Source: Clostridia bacterium (GTDB lineage Bacteria > Bacillota > Clostridia > Christensenellales > UBA1242). Taken from it: a DNA stretch of 64,000 nt. Shown here piece after piece: positions 9,453-20,156 of this stretch. Positions within the stretch are counted from its first letter, which is position 1, and each line of letters begins with the position of its first letter. Below the pieces are notes generated by a model, which was not told the origin of the DNA, made no database searches, and was given only the letters and a program-made list of their open reading frames with translations. Location: contig JAEEMI010000010.1 of assembly GCA_016283155.1 (NCBI GenBank), forward strand, positions 1 through 64,000. The letters run 5' to 3'. Made by a program: the position numbers and the translations under genes.

Positions 9453-10189
9453 AACCCAAGATTGTTATTATTAGTGGCTTAACCGCCAGTGGCAAGACTG
9501 CGCTATCAATTACCTTAGCACAACAATTTAATGCAGAAATTATTTCTGCTGACAGTCGGCAAGTCTACCAAGGTTTAGACATCGGCTCAGCTAAAATCAC
9601 ACCAAGTGAGATGCAAGGTATTCCACACCACTGCTTAGACCTAGTGGACCCAACCCAGAATACACATTATTCAGTTGGTGATTTTCAACGTGATGCTTAT
9701 CGCGAAATTGATGCCATTATCGCGCGTGATAAATTGCCAATTTTAGTTGGTGGCACTGGATTATATACGCGTGCAGTTGCCGAAGGTTATGGCTTTGACA
9801 CCGAACCAAATCTTCCACGCTACAATGTTTTACAAATTTGTTTAACACCACCCAATACGATTTTGGCACCTAAAGTCAAACAACGAAATACCGAACGTGT
9901 GGCACAAGGAATGTTTGACGAAACCCGCAAACTTCTAGCCAAGGGCGTACCAAGTGATTTCCTTTACAAACTCGGTCTTGAATATCGTTTAAACGTACGT
10001 TACTTACAAAACGAAATTGATTTAACAACTTATTATGACGAACTCTACCACCAAACGGTGCAATTCATTAAACGCCAACGTACTTGGTACCGCAAAGAAA
10101 ATCCAGTTTATACTCATTACTTAACTGATCCGGCACAATATTTACCACAAGCCACCCAATTAATGCGTGATTTTTTGATTAATGATTGA
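9449..10189 (+). CDS. miaA: tRNA dimethylallyltransferase MiaA, short form
   Basis: GLTASGKTALSITLA, EIISADSRQVYQGLDIGSAK, GGTGLY; ATGA overlap with lepB stop. Confidence 0.88.
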   Translation: MKPKIVIISGLTASGKTALSITLAQQFNAEIISADSRQVYQGLDIGSAKITPSEMQGIPHHCLDLVDPTQNTHYSVGDFQRDAYREIDAIIARDKLPILVGGTGLYTRAVAEGYGFDTEPNLPRYNVLQICLTPPNTILAPKVKQRNTERVAQGMFDETRKLLAKGVPSDFLYKLGLEYRLNVRYLQNEIDLTTYYDELYHQTVQFIKRQRTWYRKENPVYTHYLTDPAQYLPQATQLMRDFLIND

Positions 10190-10221
10190 TTATTTAACTT
10201 AACTTGTGATAATATAAAAAT

Positions 10222-10653
10222 ATGGAAATTACTCCCAATAAATTAAGAATTGTTAATGCTGAAGACATTAAGCCGATTAAACCACGTAATTCAGTTAAAA
10301 ATAAATTAATGGTCGCTACCATTGCTGCCGGGTTAGGTGTGGTTGCCAGTGGTATTAAAATTGCTGACACCAGTAAAGAATTGCATCACCACCATCAAAA
10401 GCAGGAAATTTTTCAAGTAAATGTAGATGAAAAGCAAACACCAATTCAAACAGAAAACACAACCACAAAAGAAACTATTATTCCAATCATTCATCACGCT
10501 GACGGAAAAATTGATGTGATTGTTAACGGAAAAATTTTACCTTATACAGAAGCAATCACTACGTATCCAGAAATTGCCGATAACGTTAATGCTCGTCTTG
10601 CTGACCGACCAGAATTGAAGCCAACTACGATTGAAGATACTTTAGAAAAATAA
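10222..10653 (+). CDS. Hypothetical protein with one TM segment (143 aa)
   Basis: ORF; GATAAT/TATAAA box just upstream of ATG. Confidence 0.6.
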   Translation: MEITPNKLRIVNAEDIKPIKPRNSVKNKLMVATIAAGLGVVASGIKIADTSKELHHHHQKQEIFQVNVDEKQTPIQTENTTTKETIIPIIHHADGKIDVIVNGKILPYTEAITTYPEIADNVNARLADRPELKPTTIEDTLEK

Positions 10654-10689
10654 GTTCTTTAAATTTACCAAATTTTTTTGATACACATC

Positions 10690-10718
10690 TTGATTTATGT
10701 TTAGTAATGTGCTAGCAT
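10690..10718 (+). promoter_or_regulatory. Promoter TTGATT-17-TAGCAT, 6 nt before ATG
   Basis: Same layout as 10973-11001 and 11308-11336. Confidence 0.6.
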
Positions 10719-10724
10719 TGCGCT

Positions 10725-10937
10725 ATGAATAAATTAAAGAATTTTCAAAAACCTGAATTTAACAAAAAACAAATTAAAGCATTGACTGCTGAAATCCTTA
10801 AAAACGGTGGAGTAATTTATCCATTGAATATGAGGAACGAAGAAATTAGTAATTGGCTAGATAATTTAATGACCGCCTATCAAAAAGCGGATGAAATTCA
10901 TGCTCAACAAGCACAAGACAATGCAAAAAATCTTTAA
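10725..10937 (+). CDS. Small hypothetical protein (70 aa)
   Basis: ORF with promoter. Confidence 0.5.
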   Translation: MNKLKNFQKPEFNKKQIKALTAEILKNGGVIYPLNMRNEEISNWLDNLMTAYQKADEIHAQQAQDNAKNL

Positions 10938-10972
10938 TCCATTGTGATATTAACCAATTTTTTATTTTCACA

Positions 10973-11001
10973 TTGATTTCAGTTTTAACATATGATAACA
11001 T
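10973..11001 (+). promoter_or_regulatory. Promoter TTGATT-17-TAACAT, 6 nt before ATG
   Basis: Motif reading. Confidence 0.6.
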
Positions 11002-11007
11002 AAAGTT

Positions 11008-11241
11008 ATGGCAGAAAATAATATTCAGAAAAAACGCTATACTTATACATTTGACAGCAAGTCAAATTTACGTCGAGAATATCGAAAACAAATTGAAAAT
11101 GGTAATACTAACCGTGATTTAATTTTAAGTGACAAGAATTTATCTCGGGAAGAACGCGCAGAACACCTGGCAGCTTGGAACGAAGCGCAAAGAGAAGCGG
11201 CACATATCAAAACCGAAAAAGATAATGAAATTGGTCGTTAA
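11008..11241 (+). CDS. Small charged hypothetical protein (77 aa)
   Basis: ORF with promoter and terminator. Confidence 0.55.
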   Translation: MAENNIQKKRYTYTFDSKSNLRREYRKQIENGNTNRDLILSDKNLSREERAEHLAAWNEAQREAAHIKTEKDNEIGR

Positions 11242-11248
11242 TAAAACC

Positions 11249-11276
11249 AAAGCGGAGCAATGTGTTCCGCTTTTTT
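11249..11276 (+). terminator. Rho-independent terminator
   Basis: aaagcgga gcaatgtg ttccgctttttt. Confidence 0.7.
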
Positions 11277-11307
11277 ATGTTTTTTTCAAAAATTTTGTGG
11301 TTATATC

Positions 11308-11336
11308 TTGATTTACATTTGCTGATGTGCTAGCAT
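11308..11336 (+). promoter_or_regulatory. Promoter TTGATT-17-TAGCAT, 6 nt before ATG
   Basis: Motif reading. Confidence 0.6.
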
Positions 11337-11342
11337 TACGGT

Positions 11343-11537
11343 ATGGAAACACAAGTACAAAAATTAAAAAAATTATTAATTAATCCCGTGGAACGTGAAG
11401 CCATAGCAGAAACCCCCAAAAAACTGGATGCTAATTTTGAAAATGAAATTAAACTTTATCGTGCACTTTGGCAAGGTGTCCCCTACGAAACTCCCAAGGA
11501 AATTAATGCCAATTGCGATAACTCAATCACACGCTAA
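11343..11537 (+). CDS. Small hypothetical protein (64 aa)
   Basis: ORF with promoter and terminator. Confidence 0.5.
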   Translation: METQVQKLKKLLINPVEREAIAETPKKLDANFENEIKLYRALWQGVPYETPKEINANCDNSITR

Positions 11538-11548
11538 CTATATAAACC

Positions 11549-11580
11549 AAAAAGCGGAGCAACTCAGCCCCGCTTTTTTT
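11549..11580 (+). terminator. Rho-independent terminator
   Basis: aaaaagcgg agcaactcagcc ccgcttttttt. Confidence 0.7.
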
Positions 11581-11597
11581 AACAAGCATTCATTATT

Positions 11598-13985
11598 TTA
11601 CTTAGCAACGATAAAGTTGATTAATTTATTTTTGACATAAATCGTCTTTTTAATCTCGGCTGGCAAATTAACTTTTGTACGACATTTAGCAACTACAGTT
11701 GCTTCGTCATCGGCAGTGTTGATTTCCAAACGTGCCACAATTTTGGCATTAATCTGAACGACAATTTCAACTGTGTCTTGAATCAATGCTTTAGTGTCAA
11801 CGGTTGGCCAAGTAGTATTTTTAATTTCTGGCCATAACTCTTCGGTTATATGTGGCGCAAATGGATTTAACAAGGTTAATAATGTTTGATATTCAAAGCG
11901 GTTAATTGTACCTTGTTTTTCAATGGCATTCATCAAAATCATAATTTGCGATACAGCTGTATTATATTTCATTGCTTCCATATCAGCAGTAATTTTTTGA
12001 ATCGAATAATTAAAGATATAATTAAGTGCTGGACTAAACGCATTACCATCCACCACTTTATCTTGTAAAGCCCAAACACGTTGCAATAAACGATGACAAG
12101 CTTTGACGCCATCATTGCTCCATACGGCAACTTCTTGGTAATCACCAATAAACAATACCCACAAGCGCAAAGCATCCGTGCCATATTGGTCAGCCACATC
12201 ACGTGGATCAACTGTATTACCCAAGCTTTTACTCATCTTGACACCACCTTCACCCAAGATGATACCTTGCGAAATACGTGCTTTACAGAATTCATTGACT
12301 GGGAACAAACCTTGGTCATACAAGAATTTTGTCCAAAAACGCGCATAAAGCAAGTGACGTGTGGTGTGTTCATTACCACCATTATATAAAGTAATTGGCA
12401 ACCAAGCTTTCATTTTTGCTGGGTCAGCAAAGCATTGATCATTGTGTGGGTCGCAATAACGGATAAAATACCAACAACTACCCGCCCAACCTGGCATTGT
12501 ATCCGTTTCACGTTTAGCATCACAACCACATTGTGGACACTTCACATTAACCCAATCAGTAATTTTTGCTAACGGACTTTGTCCGTCTTTTGTGGCTTCA
12601 TAACTTTGTGTTTCAGGTAATAATACAGGTAAGTCTTTTTCCGGAACAGGTACCATACCACAATGTGGACAATGAATAATAGGAATTGGTTCACCCCAAT
12701 AACGTTGACGTGCAAAAACCCAATCGTGCATTTTGTAATTTTTAGTAGTCCTTGCCACACCCTTTTCAATCAACCAATTGGCGATATTTTGTTTAGCTTC
12801 CTTAACCGTTTGCCCAGTAAAATCGCCGGAATTAATTAATTTTGAGTTGGCTGGCACATAAATATCTTTTTCCAAAGCGGTACCATTTAATTTACCTTCA
12901 ATGACTTGAACCATTGGAATATGATATTTTTCCGCAAATTCATAATCACGTTGATCGTGTGTCGGAACAGCCATAACTGCACCAGTACCATAATTACACA
13001 AAACAAAATCAGCAATATAAATAGGAACTTCGTGACCATTAACCGGATTAATGGCAGTTATGCCATCTAAAATGCAACCAGTTTTATCTTTTGTCATTTG
13101 ACTGCGTTCGAATTCGCTTTTACGCGCAGCAGTTTGACGGTACTTTTGTACTTCGTCCCAATTTTTAATTTGCGATTTTAAAGTTTCAATTAACGGGTGT
13201 TCTGGTGCTAACACCATAAAGGTAACACCAAAAATTGTTTCAATGCAGGTAGTGAAAATCTTAAGTGTACCACCTTGCTTAATCGGAAAATCCACTTCGG
13301 TACCGTAACTACGTCCCACATAATTAATTTGACTGGTTTTAATGTGTGGTAAGTAATCGGTTTCGGCTAAGTCATCAATTAAACGGTCCGCATATGCCGT
13401 CATTTTCATCATCCATTGTGGAATGGTTTTTTGCGTGGTTTCCGCGTGACATTGACAGCAAGTTCCGTTCTCAACTTCTTCGTTAGCCAAGATACCACAA
13501 TTGGGACAATAATTAACGTTGGCAGTACCTTTATAGGCAATGCCTTTTTTATAAAATTGTAAAAATTGCCATTGCGTCCATTTATAATATGCTGGATCAC
13601 AAGTAGTAATAAAACGTGACCAATCAACGGACAAACCAACACGTGCTAATTGTTCACGGAAAGTTGCAGTATTACGTGCTACAACTTGTTGTGGTGGGAT
13701 ATGTTCACGAATGGCTGTACGCTCTGCCTCTAAACCAAAGGCATCAATTCCCATTGGAAACAAAACATTTTTTCCTTGTAAACGCAAACGACGAGCCAAA
13801 GCATCCAAAGCGGTATAACTACGCATATGACCAATATGCAACCCCTTACCGCTGGGGTAAGGAAACTCAATCAAAATATAAGCATTTTCCTTACCGTCGA
13901 CGTGATCTTTAGTTTCAAAACGTTTGTCTTTTTGCCAGACTTCTTGCCATTTTTTTTCAATGGCACGGAAATCATAGGTTTTCAT
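11598..13985 (-). CDS. leuS: Leucyl-tRNA synthetase
   Basis: YPSGKGLHIGHMRSYTALDALAR, GGVKMSKSLGNTVDP; SD AAGGAG before ATG. Confidence 0.97.
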   Translation of the reverse strand: MKTYDFRAIEKKWQEVWQKDKRFETKDHVDGKENAYILIEFPYPSGKGLHIGHMRSYTALDALARRLRLQGKNVLFPMGIDAFGLEAERTAIREHIPPQQVVARNTATFREQLARVGLSVDWSRFITTCDPAYYKWTQWQFLQFYKKGIAYKGTANVNYCPNCGILANEEVENGTCCQCHAETTQKTIPQWMMKMTAYADRLIDDLAETDYLPHIKTSQINYVGRSYGTEVDFPIKQGGTLKIFTTCIETIFGVTFMVLAPEHPLIETLKSQIKNWDEVQKYRQTAARKSEFERSQMTKDKTGCILDGITAINPVNGHEVPIYIADFVLCNYGTGAVMAVPTHDQRDYEFAEKYHIPMVQVIEGKLNGTALEKDIYVPANSKLINSGDFTGQTVKEAKQNIANWLIEKGVARTTKNYKMHDWVFARQRYWGEPIPIIHCPHCGMVPVPEKDLPVLLPETQSYEATKDGQSPLAKITDWVNVKCPQCGCDAKRETDTMPGWAGSCWYFIRYCDPHNDQCFADPAKMKAWLPITLYNGGNEHTTRHLLYARFWTKFLYDQGLFPVNEFCKARISQGIILGEGGVKMSKSLGNTVDPRDVADQYGTDALRLWVLFIGDYQEVAVWSNDGVKACHRLLQRVWALQDKVVDGNAFSPALNYIFNYSIQKITADMEAMKYNTAVSQIMILMNAIEKQGTINRFEYQTLLTLLNPFAPHITEELWPEIKNTTWPTVDTKALIQDTVEIVVQINAKIVARLEINTADDEATVVAKCRTKVNLPAEIKKTIYVKNKLINFIVAK

Positions 13986-13993
13986 ATAACTCC

Positions 13994-16477
13994 TTATTCG
14001 GCAGATTCGCCGTCTTCGTCTTCTTCTTGTGGTTCAGCAACAGCCACTGCGACAATCTTAGCACCTTCACCGATACGCATAATACGTACACCTTGCGTGT
14101 CACGACTAATCTTAGAAATGTAACTGGCTTTCGTACGAATCATTGTACCGTTATCACTAATCAACATAATATCTTGTTCTGCACGAACTTGTTTTAAGTT
14201 AACTAATGGTCCAGTTTTTTCGTTAAAGATACCAGCTTTAATACCTTTACCAGCACGTGATTGTAAACGATAATCATCAGGATCACTGCGTTTACCGTAA
14301 CCATTAGCCGAAACGGTCAAAATTTCACAACCCGCTTCAATTACACTCATATCGACAATTGATTCAGTTTCACGTTCAATATTCATACTCTTGACACCGG
14401 CTGCGCCACGACCCATTGGACGGACATCTTCTTCACTGAAACGGATACATTTACCCGAACTGGAAGCCATAATGATTTCATCGGCACCAGTAGTATGTGC
14501 GGCGGCAATTAATTGGTCACCTTCATTCAAGCCGATGGCAATTTTACCGGTACGTGCAATACGTGCAAACTCTTCACATTTGGTCTTCTTAATCATACCG
14601 AACTTAGTTGCTAACATAATGTGTCCGATATCATAATCTTCCATTGGAATCACGGCGGCGACGTGTTCTTCGTTAGCCAATTGTAACAAGTTTACAATCG
14701 CACGGCCTTTAGAACCCTTCGTTGCTTCAGGAACTTCAAATGCTTTAATGCGGTAAACTTTTCCTAAGTTAGTGAAGAACAATAAATCGTGGTGGGTATT
14801 AGTAACAAACATTCGTTCGACAAAGTCTTCTTCTTTAGTTGTATGAGTGTTTGAGCCCTTACCACCGCGACGTTGCGCTTTGTATTCAGTTAATGGTAAA
14901 CGTTTAATGTAACCACAGTGTGTCATTGAAACCGCAACATCTTCTTTTTCAATTAAATCAGCAATATCAATGTCGCCATAATCAGTAGTTAATTCAGTTA
15001 CACGTTCTACCGCATATTTATCTTTAATTTCTAATAATTCTTTCTTAATCAAAGCCAATAATTTTGGTTGGCTGGCAATGATAGATTTCAATTCAATGAT
15101 TAACGCTTTTAATTCTTCTAATTCGGCTTTTAACTTTTCAACTTCCAAGCTGGTTAAACGTTGTAAGCGCATTTCCAAAATTGCGTTTGCTTGGCGATCA
15201 CTCAAAATGAATCGTTTCATCAATTTAGCTGCCGCTTCAATCTTATCTTTAGATTTTTTAATAATTGCAACAACTTCATCAATGTTAGCCAAAGCTTTAA
15301 CCAAACCTTCCAAAATATGAGCACGTTCTTCGGCTTTTTCCAAATCAAACTTAGTACGGCGTAAAACAACTTCTTTTTGGTGTTCCAAGTAGTAATACAA
15401 TAATTCTTTCAAGTTCAAAACTTTTGGTTCATTACCGACCAAAGCCAAGAAGTTAATACCCATTGAAATTTGTAATTGGCTAAGTTTAAACAAATTAGTT
15501 AAAACAACTTGCGCTTGCGCATCTTTTTTCAATGTAATCACAATGCGCATACCGTGACGGTCAGATTCTTCATCAACGCTGGTAATACCCTCAATGCGTT
15601 TATCACGAACCAACATTGCGATACTTTCCACCAATTTTGCTTTGTTAACTTGATAAGGAATTTCGGTAACAATAATGCGATTACGACCATTATGTTCTTC
15701 AATTTCTGTTGTCGCACGTAAAACGATGTTACCGTGTCCGGTCTTGTAGGCGTGACGCAAAGCTGCACGGCCCATAATAATACCACCGGTTGGATAATCC
15801 GGAGCAGGAATAATACGCATTAATTGTTCGATTTCGATATCAGGATTTTCAATTAAAGCCACTACACCATCAATAACTTCACCTAAGTTATGTGGTGGAA
15901 TATTGGTCGCCATACCAACCGCAATACCATCACTACCGTTAACTAACAAATTTGGGAAACGTGAAGGCAAAACAACTGGTTCTTGTTCAGTCTCATCAAA
16001 GTTAGGGCGGAAATCAACCGTGTTTTTGTCAATATCACGTAACATTTCACTAGCGACAGCTGACAAACGTGCTTCAGTATAACGCATTGCAGCCGGTGGA
16101 TCCGCATCAACTGAACCAAAGTTACCGTGTCCATCAATCAGAGGCATATTAATCGTAAACGGTTGTGCTAAACGAACTAATGCATCATAAACCGAACTAT
16201 CACCGTGCGGGTGATATTTACCCAAACATTCACCAACGATACGGGCGCATTTCTTAAATGGTTTGTCGTGGGTTAATCCCAATTCACTCATCGCGTACAA
16301 GATACGACGATGAACTGGTTTCAAACCATCGCGCACATCAGGGATGGCACGACTCATATTAACCATCATTGCATAAGACATAAACGACTTATGGATTTCG
16401 TCTTCAATTTTGACTTTAACGTATTTCGTGTTATCTACGATTTCTTGTAATTCTTCGCTATAATCTTTCTTTCTCAT
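13994..16477 (-). CDS. gyrA: DNA gyrase subunit A
   Basis: [44 protein letters not shown], GyrA box QRRGGKG. Confidence 0.97.
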   Translation of the reverse strand: MRKKDYSEELQEIVDNTKYVKVKIEDEIHKSFMSYAMMVNMSRAIPDVRDGLKPVHRRILYAMSELGLTHDKPFKKCARIVGECLGKYHPHGDSSVYDALVRLAQPFTINMPLIDGHGNFGSVDADPPAAMRYTEARLSAVASEMLRDIDKNTVDFRPNFDETEQEPVVLPSRFPNLLVNGSDGIAVGMATNIPPHNLGEVIDGVVALIENPDIEIEQLMRIIPAPDYPTGGIIMGRAALRHAYKTGHGNIVLRATTEIEEHNGRNRIIVTEIPYQVNKAKLVESIAMLVRDKRIEGITSVDEESDRHGMRIVITLKKDAQAQVVLTNLFKLSQLQISMGINFLALVGNEPKVLNLKELLYYYLEHQKEVVLRRTKFDLEKAEERAHILEGLVKALANIDEVVAIIKKSKDKIEAAAKLMKRFILSDRQANAILEMRLQRLTSLEVEKLKAELEELKALIIELKSIIASQPKLLALIKKELLEIKDKYAVERVTELTTDYGDIDIADLIEKEDVAVSMTHCGYIKRLPLTEYKAQRRGGKGSNTHTTKEEDFVERMFVTNTHHDLLFFTNLGKVYRIKAFEVPEATKGSKGRAIVNLLQLANEEHVAAVIPMEDYDIGHIMLATKFGMIKKTKCEEFARIARTGKIAIGLNEGDQLIAAAHTTGADEIIMASSSGKCIRFSEEDVRPMGRGAAGVKSMNIERETESIVDMSVIEAGCEILTVSANGYGKRSDPDDYRLQSRAGKGIKAGIFNEKTGPLVNLKQVRAEQDIMLISDNGTMIRTKASYISKISRDTQGVRIMRIGEGAKIVAVAVAEPQEEDEDGESAE

Positions 16478-16487
16478 AAATTACTCC

Positions 16488-18425
16488 TTAAATATCCAAA
16501 TCCTGTGTGAAGTTGGCGGCATTGCGTTCAATGTATTCACGACGCAATTCAGCTTTTTCACCCATTAATGTTGAGAAAATTTCATCCGCAGCAAAAGCAT
16601 CTTCCAAAGTAATTTGGACCAAAGTACGATGTTCGGGATTCATTGTTGTATCCCATAATTGTTCTGCGTTCATTTCACCCAAACCTTTGTAGCGTTGAAC
16701 ATTTGCCTTACCACGAGCGCCTTTACCCATAATTTGTTCCAATTCGGCATCACTATAAGCATAAAGTTCTTCACTACCCTTGGTAACTTTGTACAACGGT
16801 GGTTGTGCCGCATAAACATAACCACCTTCAATTAGCGGACGCATAAAACGATACAAGAAAGTCAGCAACAAAATACGAATGTGACTACCATCAACATCAG
16901 CATCGGACATCGTAATAATTTTGTGATAACGTAAACGTGTAATATCAAAATCCTCTTGAATACCACAACCAAATGCTGTAATCATATTTTTAATTGTCTC
17001 ACTTTCCAAGACACGAGCTAAACGTGCTTTTTCAACGTTCAAAATTTTACCACGTAATGGCAAAATTGCTTGGAAACGACGGTCACGTCCTTGCTTAGCT
17101 GTACCACCCGCACTATCACCCTCAACAATGAAGATTTCACAGAACTTCGGATCACGTTCGGTACAATCTGCCAATTTACCGGGCAAAGTGGTATTTTCCA
17201 ATACACCTTTGCGATGAACCAAATCTTTAGCACGACGTGCCGCTTCACGGGCATTGCGCGCGGTTTGGCATTTCAAAATTAATTCCTTGGCTGCTTTAGG
17301 ATTCTCTTCCAAGAAATCACCAAATTTTTCTTGAACAACTTTTTCAACTTCACCACGCATAAAGGCATTACCTAATTTAGTTTTGGTCTGACCTTCAAAT
17401 TGTGGATTTTCCAATTTTACTGAAACAATCGCGACCACACCTTCCAAAACATCTTCAATAGAAAGTTTATCGCTTTCTTTCAATAGGTTAACTTTTTTGC
17501 CATAATCGTTAATCGCTTTTGCCAATGCATTACGGAAACCAATTAAGTGAACACCACCTTCTTCGGTGTTAATGTTATTAGCATAAGTGTGGATATTTTC
17601 GCTATAACCATCATTCCATTGGAAAGCCACATCAACTTCATTGTTTTTATTTTTCTTGGTAATATGAATAATTTCCGGAATAATTAAGTCTTTACCCTTG
17701 TTCAAACTTTCAACAAATTCTTTGATGCCGCCTTTATAGCAGAAGGTATCTTTATGTTCGCGCCCTGGACGTAAATCAGCACATTTAATAATTAAACCTT
17801 TATTCAAGAAAGCTAATTCACGTAAACGGACTTTCATCGTTTCATAGTTAAATTCAATCGAATCAAAAATTTCCGCATCAGGATAGAACGTAACCTTAGT
17901 ACCTGTCTTGGTTGCTTTACCAGTTTCCTTTAATGGTGCTTGCGGTACACCACGGTTATAAGTTTGGTGGAAAGTTTTACCGTTTTGATAAACTTCAACT
18001 TCCAACCATTCGGACAAAGCATTAACAACGGAAACACCAACTCCGTGCAAACCACCAGAAATTGTGTAACCACCCTTACCAAACTTACCACCTGCGTGCA
18101 ATTTAGTCAAAACCAACTGCACTGCCGAAATCTTTTCGGTAGGGTGAATTCCAGTAGGAATACCACGTCCATTATCCAGAACCGAAACTGAACCATCACG
18201 TTCGATTGTTACGTTAATTTCGGTACAATAACCCGCCAACGCCTCGTCGACACTGTTATCAACAACCTCAGTAATTAAATGGTGTAAACCACGACTGTCG
18301 GTTGAACCAATGTACATACCAGGACGTTTACGAACTGGATCAAGTCCTTCCAAAACCGTAATATCTTTAGCCTCATAATGAGATGCTGTCTCGGTCTTTT
18401 TTTGCTCTTTTTTCTCCGTACTCAT
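16488..18425 (-). CDS. gyrB: DNA gyrase subunit B
   Basis: LDPVRKRPGMYIGSTDSRGLHHL, DNGRGIPTGIH, FIVEGDSAGG, MSDADVDGSHI, QRYKGLGEMN. Confidence 0.97.
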   Translation of the reverse strand: MSTEKKEQKKTETASHYEAKDITVLEGLDPVRKRPGMYIGSTDSRGLHHLITEVVDNSVDEALAGYCTEINVTIERDGSVSVLDNGRGIPTGIHPTEKISAVQLVLTKLHAGGKFGKGGYTISGGLHGVGVSVVNALSEWLEVEVYQNGKTFHQTYNRGVPQAPLKETGKATKTGTKVTFYPDAEIFDSIEFNYETMKVRLRELAFLNKGLIIKCADLRPGREHKDTFCYKGGIKEFVESLNKGKDLIIPEIIHITKKNKNNEVDVAFQWNDGYSENIHTYANNINTEEGGVHLIGFRNALAKAINDYGKKVNLLKESDKLSIEDVLEGVVAIVSVKLENPQFEGQTKTKLGNAFMRGEVEKVVQEKFGDFLEENPKAAKELILKCQTARNAREAARRAKDLVHRKGVLENTTLPGKLADCTERDPKFCEIFIVEGDSAGGTAKQGRDRRFQAILPLRGKILNVEKARLARVLESETIKNMITAFGCGIQEDFDITRLRYHKIITMSDADVDGSHIRILLLTFLYRFMRPLIEGGYVYAAQPPLYKVTKGSEELYAYSDAELEQIMGKGARGKANVQRYKGLGEMNAEQLWDTTMNPEHRTLVQITLEDAFAADEIFSTLMGEKAELRREYIERNAANFTQDLDI

Positions 18426-18530
18426 AATGAATTATTATACCAAAAAGACCGAAAAAAAGCAACGTATTTACGCGTATTTCTTATATATATAAGGGCTCAA
18501 ACAATTTTCTCAGAAGGCACAAAAAGCCCG

Positions 18531-18550
18531 CATTTCACGGGCTATTTTTC
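18531..18550 (-). terminator. Rho-independent terminator for 18572-19282 gene
   Basis: aaaaagcccg catttca cgggctattttt. Confidence 0.6.
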
Positions 18551-18571
18551 GCATTATGGATTAGTTCTGCA

Positions 18572-19282
18572 TTACATCGTACGACCATTTTGAGATTGCA
18601 TTTCTTGCTCAATTTTTTTAGAAAGTTTTAAGCGTCCTTCATACATACCAGCAACATCTTCAGCTACGCCATAATGGGTAGCATTAACCTTTTCAATGTC
18701 CGCAATCAAGCTAGCACTATCAAAACCCATTTGCGAACAAACATCAAATAAAACATTGCCAATGAATTTCCCTTTCTTAGCCAATGCGGTAATTTTCTTC
18801 TCAAAAGTGTCCAACAACAAAATCGCGGCATCGCGTGGTAACTTACGTTGACGACTAGCAACATCCATCTGTAAGCAATCATTTGTGCCTTTTAAAAACG
18901 GTGTTAAATCACTAGCTTCCAAATCCACATCTTTAATTTCGTTATTTTTAAATTTCTGATAAACATCTGGCTTTAATGGACTTAAGCAAATATAAGCTTC
19001 CACAACCCCAGTTTTCTTATTAGCGATAGCTGCTGGATACATATCAGGGTTTGCCGCCAACCATTCTTTCATATCAGAAATTTCCGCATAGCCTTCTGTA
19101 CCTAATTCTGGATAAGATGCCTTATCAATTTCTTGAATTTGCGGTAATAATTCCTCGGTAATTTCAACCGCTACATAATTATTTTTCATAGCATTGGTTC
19201 CAAGGTAATCTTGACGCATACGCTCAATTAATTTGGAACGACGTTCCAACCTATCTTCTTTTTTTATCAGATTATTTTCCAT
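18572..19282 (-). CDS. Acyltransferase-like (GNAT-fold?) protein, paralogue 1
   Basis: Colinear similarity to 19373-20116 (PAAI.NK.TG..EAYIC..PLK; L.MDVAS; CTQMGFDSASL). Confidence 0.65.
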   Translation of the reverse strand: MENNLIKKEDRLERRSKLIERMRQDYLGTNAMKNNYVAVEITEELLPQIQEIDKASYPELGTEGYAEISDMKEWLAANPDMYPAAIANKKTGVVEAYICLSPLKPDVYQKFKNNEIKDVDLEASDLTPFLKGTNDCLQMDVASRQRKLPRDAAILLLDTFEKKITALAKKGKFIGNVLFDVCSQMGFDSASLIADIEKVNATHYGVAEDVAGMYEGRLKLSKKIEQEMQSQNGRTM

Positions 19283-19326
19283 ATTTAATGATAGCATAAA
19301 ATAGGTGATGATTGCAATATAATACA

Positions 19327-19355
19327 AAAAATAGGGCTTACATTAAACCCTATTT
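19327..19355 (-). terminator. Rho-independent terminator
   Basis: aaaatagggctt acatt aaaccctatttt. Confidence 0.6.
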
Positions 19356-19372
19356 TCAATTCAATTAAAAAT

Positions 19373-20116
19373 TCACATTGTACAGCCAGTTTGTGCTTGT
19401 TTGTTGTTATCTTTTAATGTTTGAATTTCTTGTTCAATTTTTTGTAACAACGGTTTAATTTTGCCTTCATACAAACCTGCACTTGCCGGTGCATCTTCGT
19501 AATTTGTTTCACGGACTTTTTTCATATCGAGTACTAAACTTGCACTATCAAAACCCATTTGGGTACAAATATCAACAATAACATTGTCAATAAACATACC
19601 CTGTCTTTCGAATTTGGCAACATTCTTTAAGAAGCTATAAAACAATGTTGCCGCAGCAGCTCGAGAAAGTTTACTATGCATACTGGCCACATCCATTAGC
19701 AAACAATTGTTTTTGCCTTTTTGCAACGGTGCCATATCTTTAGCGTCCAAACCAACATCAAGCGTTTCGCCCTTTTTCATTTTTTCATAAGCATCAGATT
19801 TCAACGGAGTCATGCAGATATATGCCTCAAGTTTTCCTGTTTCTTTATTTGTAATTGCAGCTGGAAACATATTTGGACTTGCCTCAAGCCACGCTTCTGC
19901 TTGTGGAATTGGGACATAGCCATCTTCACCGAGTTCTGCATAAGCAATTTTATTAATATCTTGAATTTCTTGTAAACGGTTTTTAGTAACATTATCTGCT
20001 ATATAGTTATTATTTTTTTCTGCATTTGGACCAACAACATAATCATAAATCATACGTGCCAACATTTTTATCTGACGCTCATTTTTGTTAATTGTTTGAG
20101 TCTTTAGTTTTTCCAT
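19373..20116 (-). CDS. Acyltransferase-like (GNAT-fold?) protein, paralogue 2
   Basis: Colinear similarity to 18572-19282; ATG 20116 lies in left arm of inverted repeat. Confidence 0.65.
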   Translation of the reverse strand: MEKLKTQTINKNERQIKMLARMIYDYVVGPNAEKNNNYIADNVTKNRLQEIQDINKIAYAELGEDGYVPIPQAEAWLEASPNMFPAAITNKETGKLEAYICMTPLKSDAYEKMKKGETLDVGLDAKDMAPLQKGKNNCLLMDVASMHSKLSRAAAATLFYSFLKNVAKFERQGMFIDNVIVDICTQMGFDSASLVLDMKKVRETNYEDAPASAGLYEGKIKPLLQKIEQEIQTLKDNNKQAQTGCTM

Positions 20117-20156
20117 ATTGCAATTATATCTTAAGGCTGTCATAATTGCAATATGG
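20113..20156. promoter_or_regulatory. Perfect 15-bp inverted repeat carrying two divergent -10 boxes and start codons
   Basis: CCATATTGCAATTAT (20113-20127) … ATAATTGCAATATGG (20142-20156). Confidence 0.8.

Noticed and set aside
11886-13912. Several ORFs antisense to leuS
   Set aside because: Opposite-strand open frames in a conserved synthetase gene; no motifs or starts
14391-17282. ORFs antisense to gyrA/gyrB
   Set aside because: Shadow ORFs of strongly conserved genes
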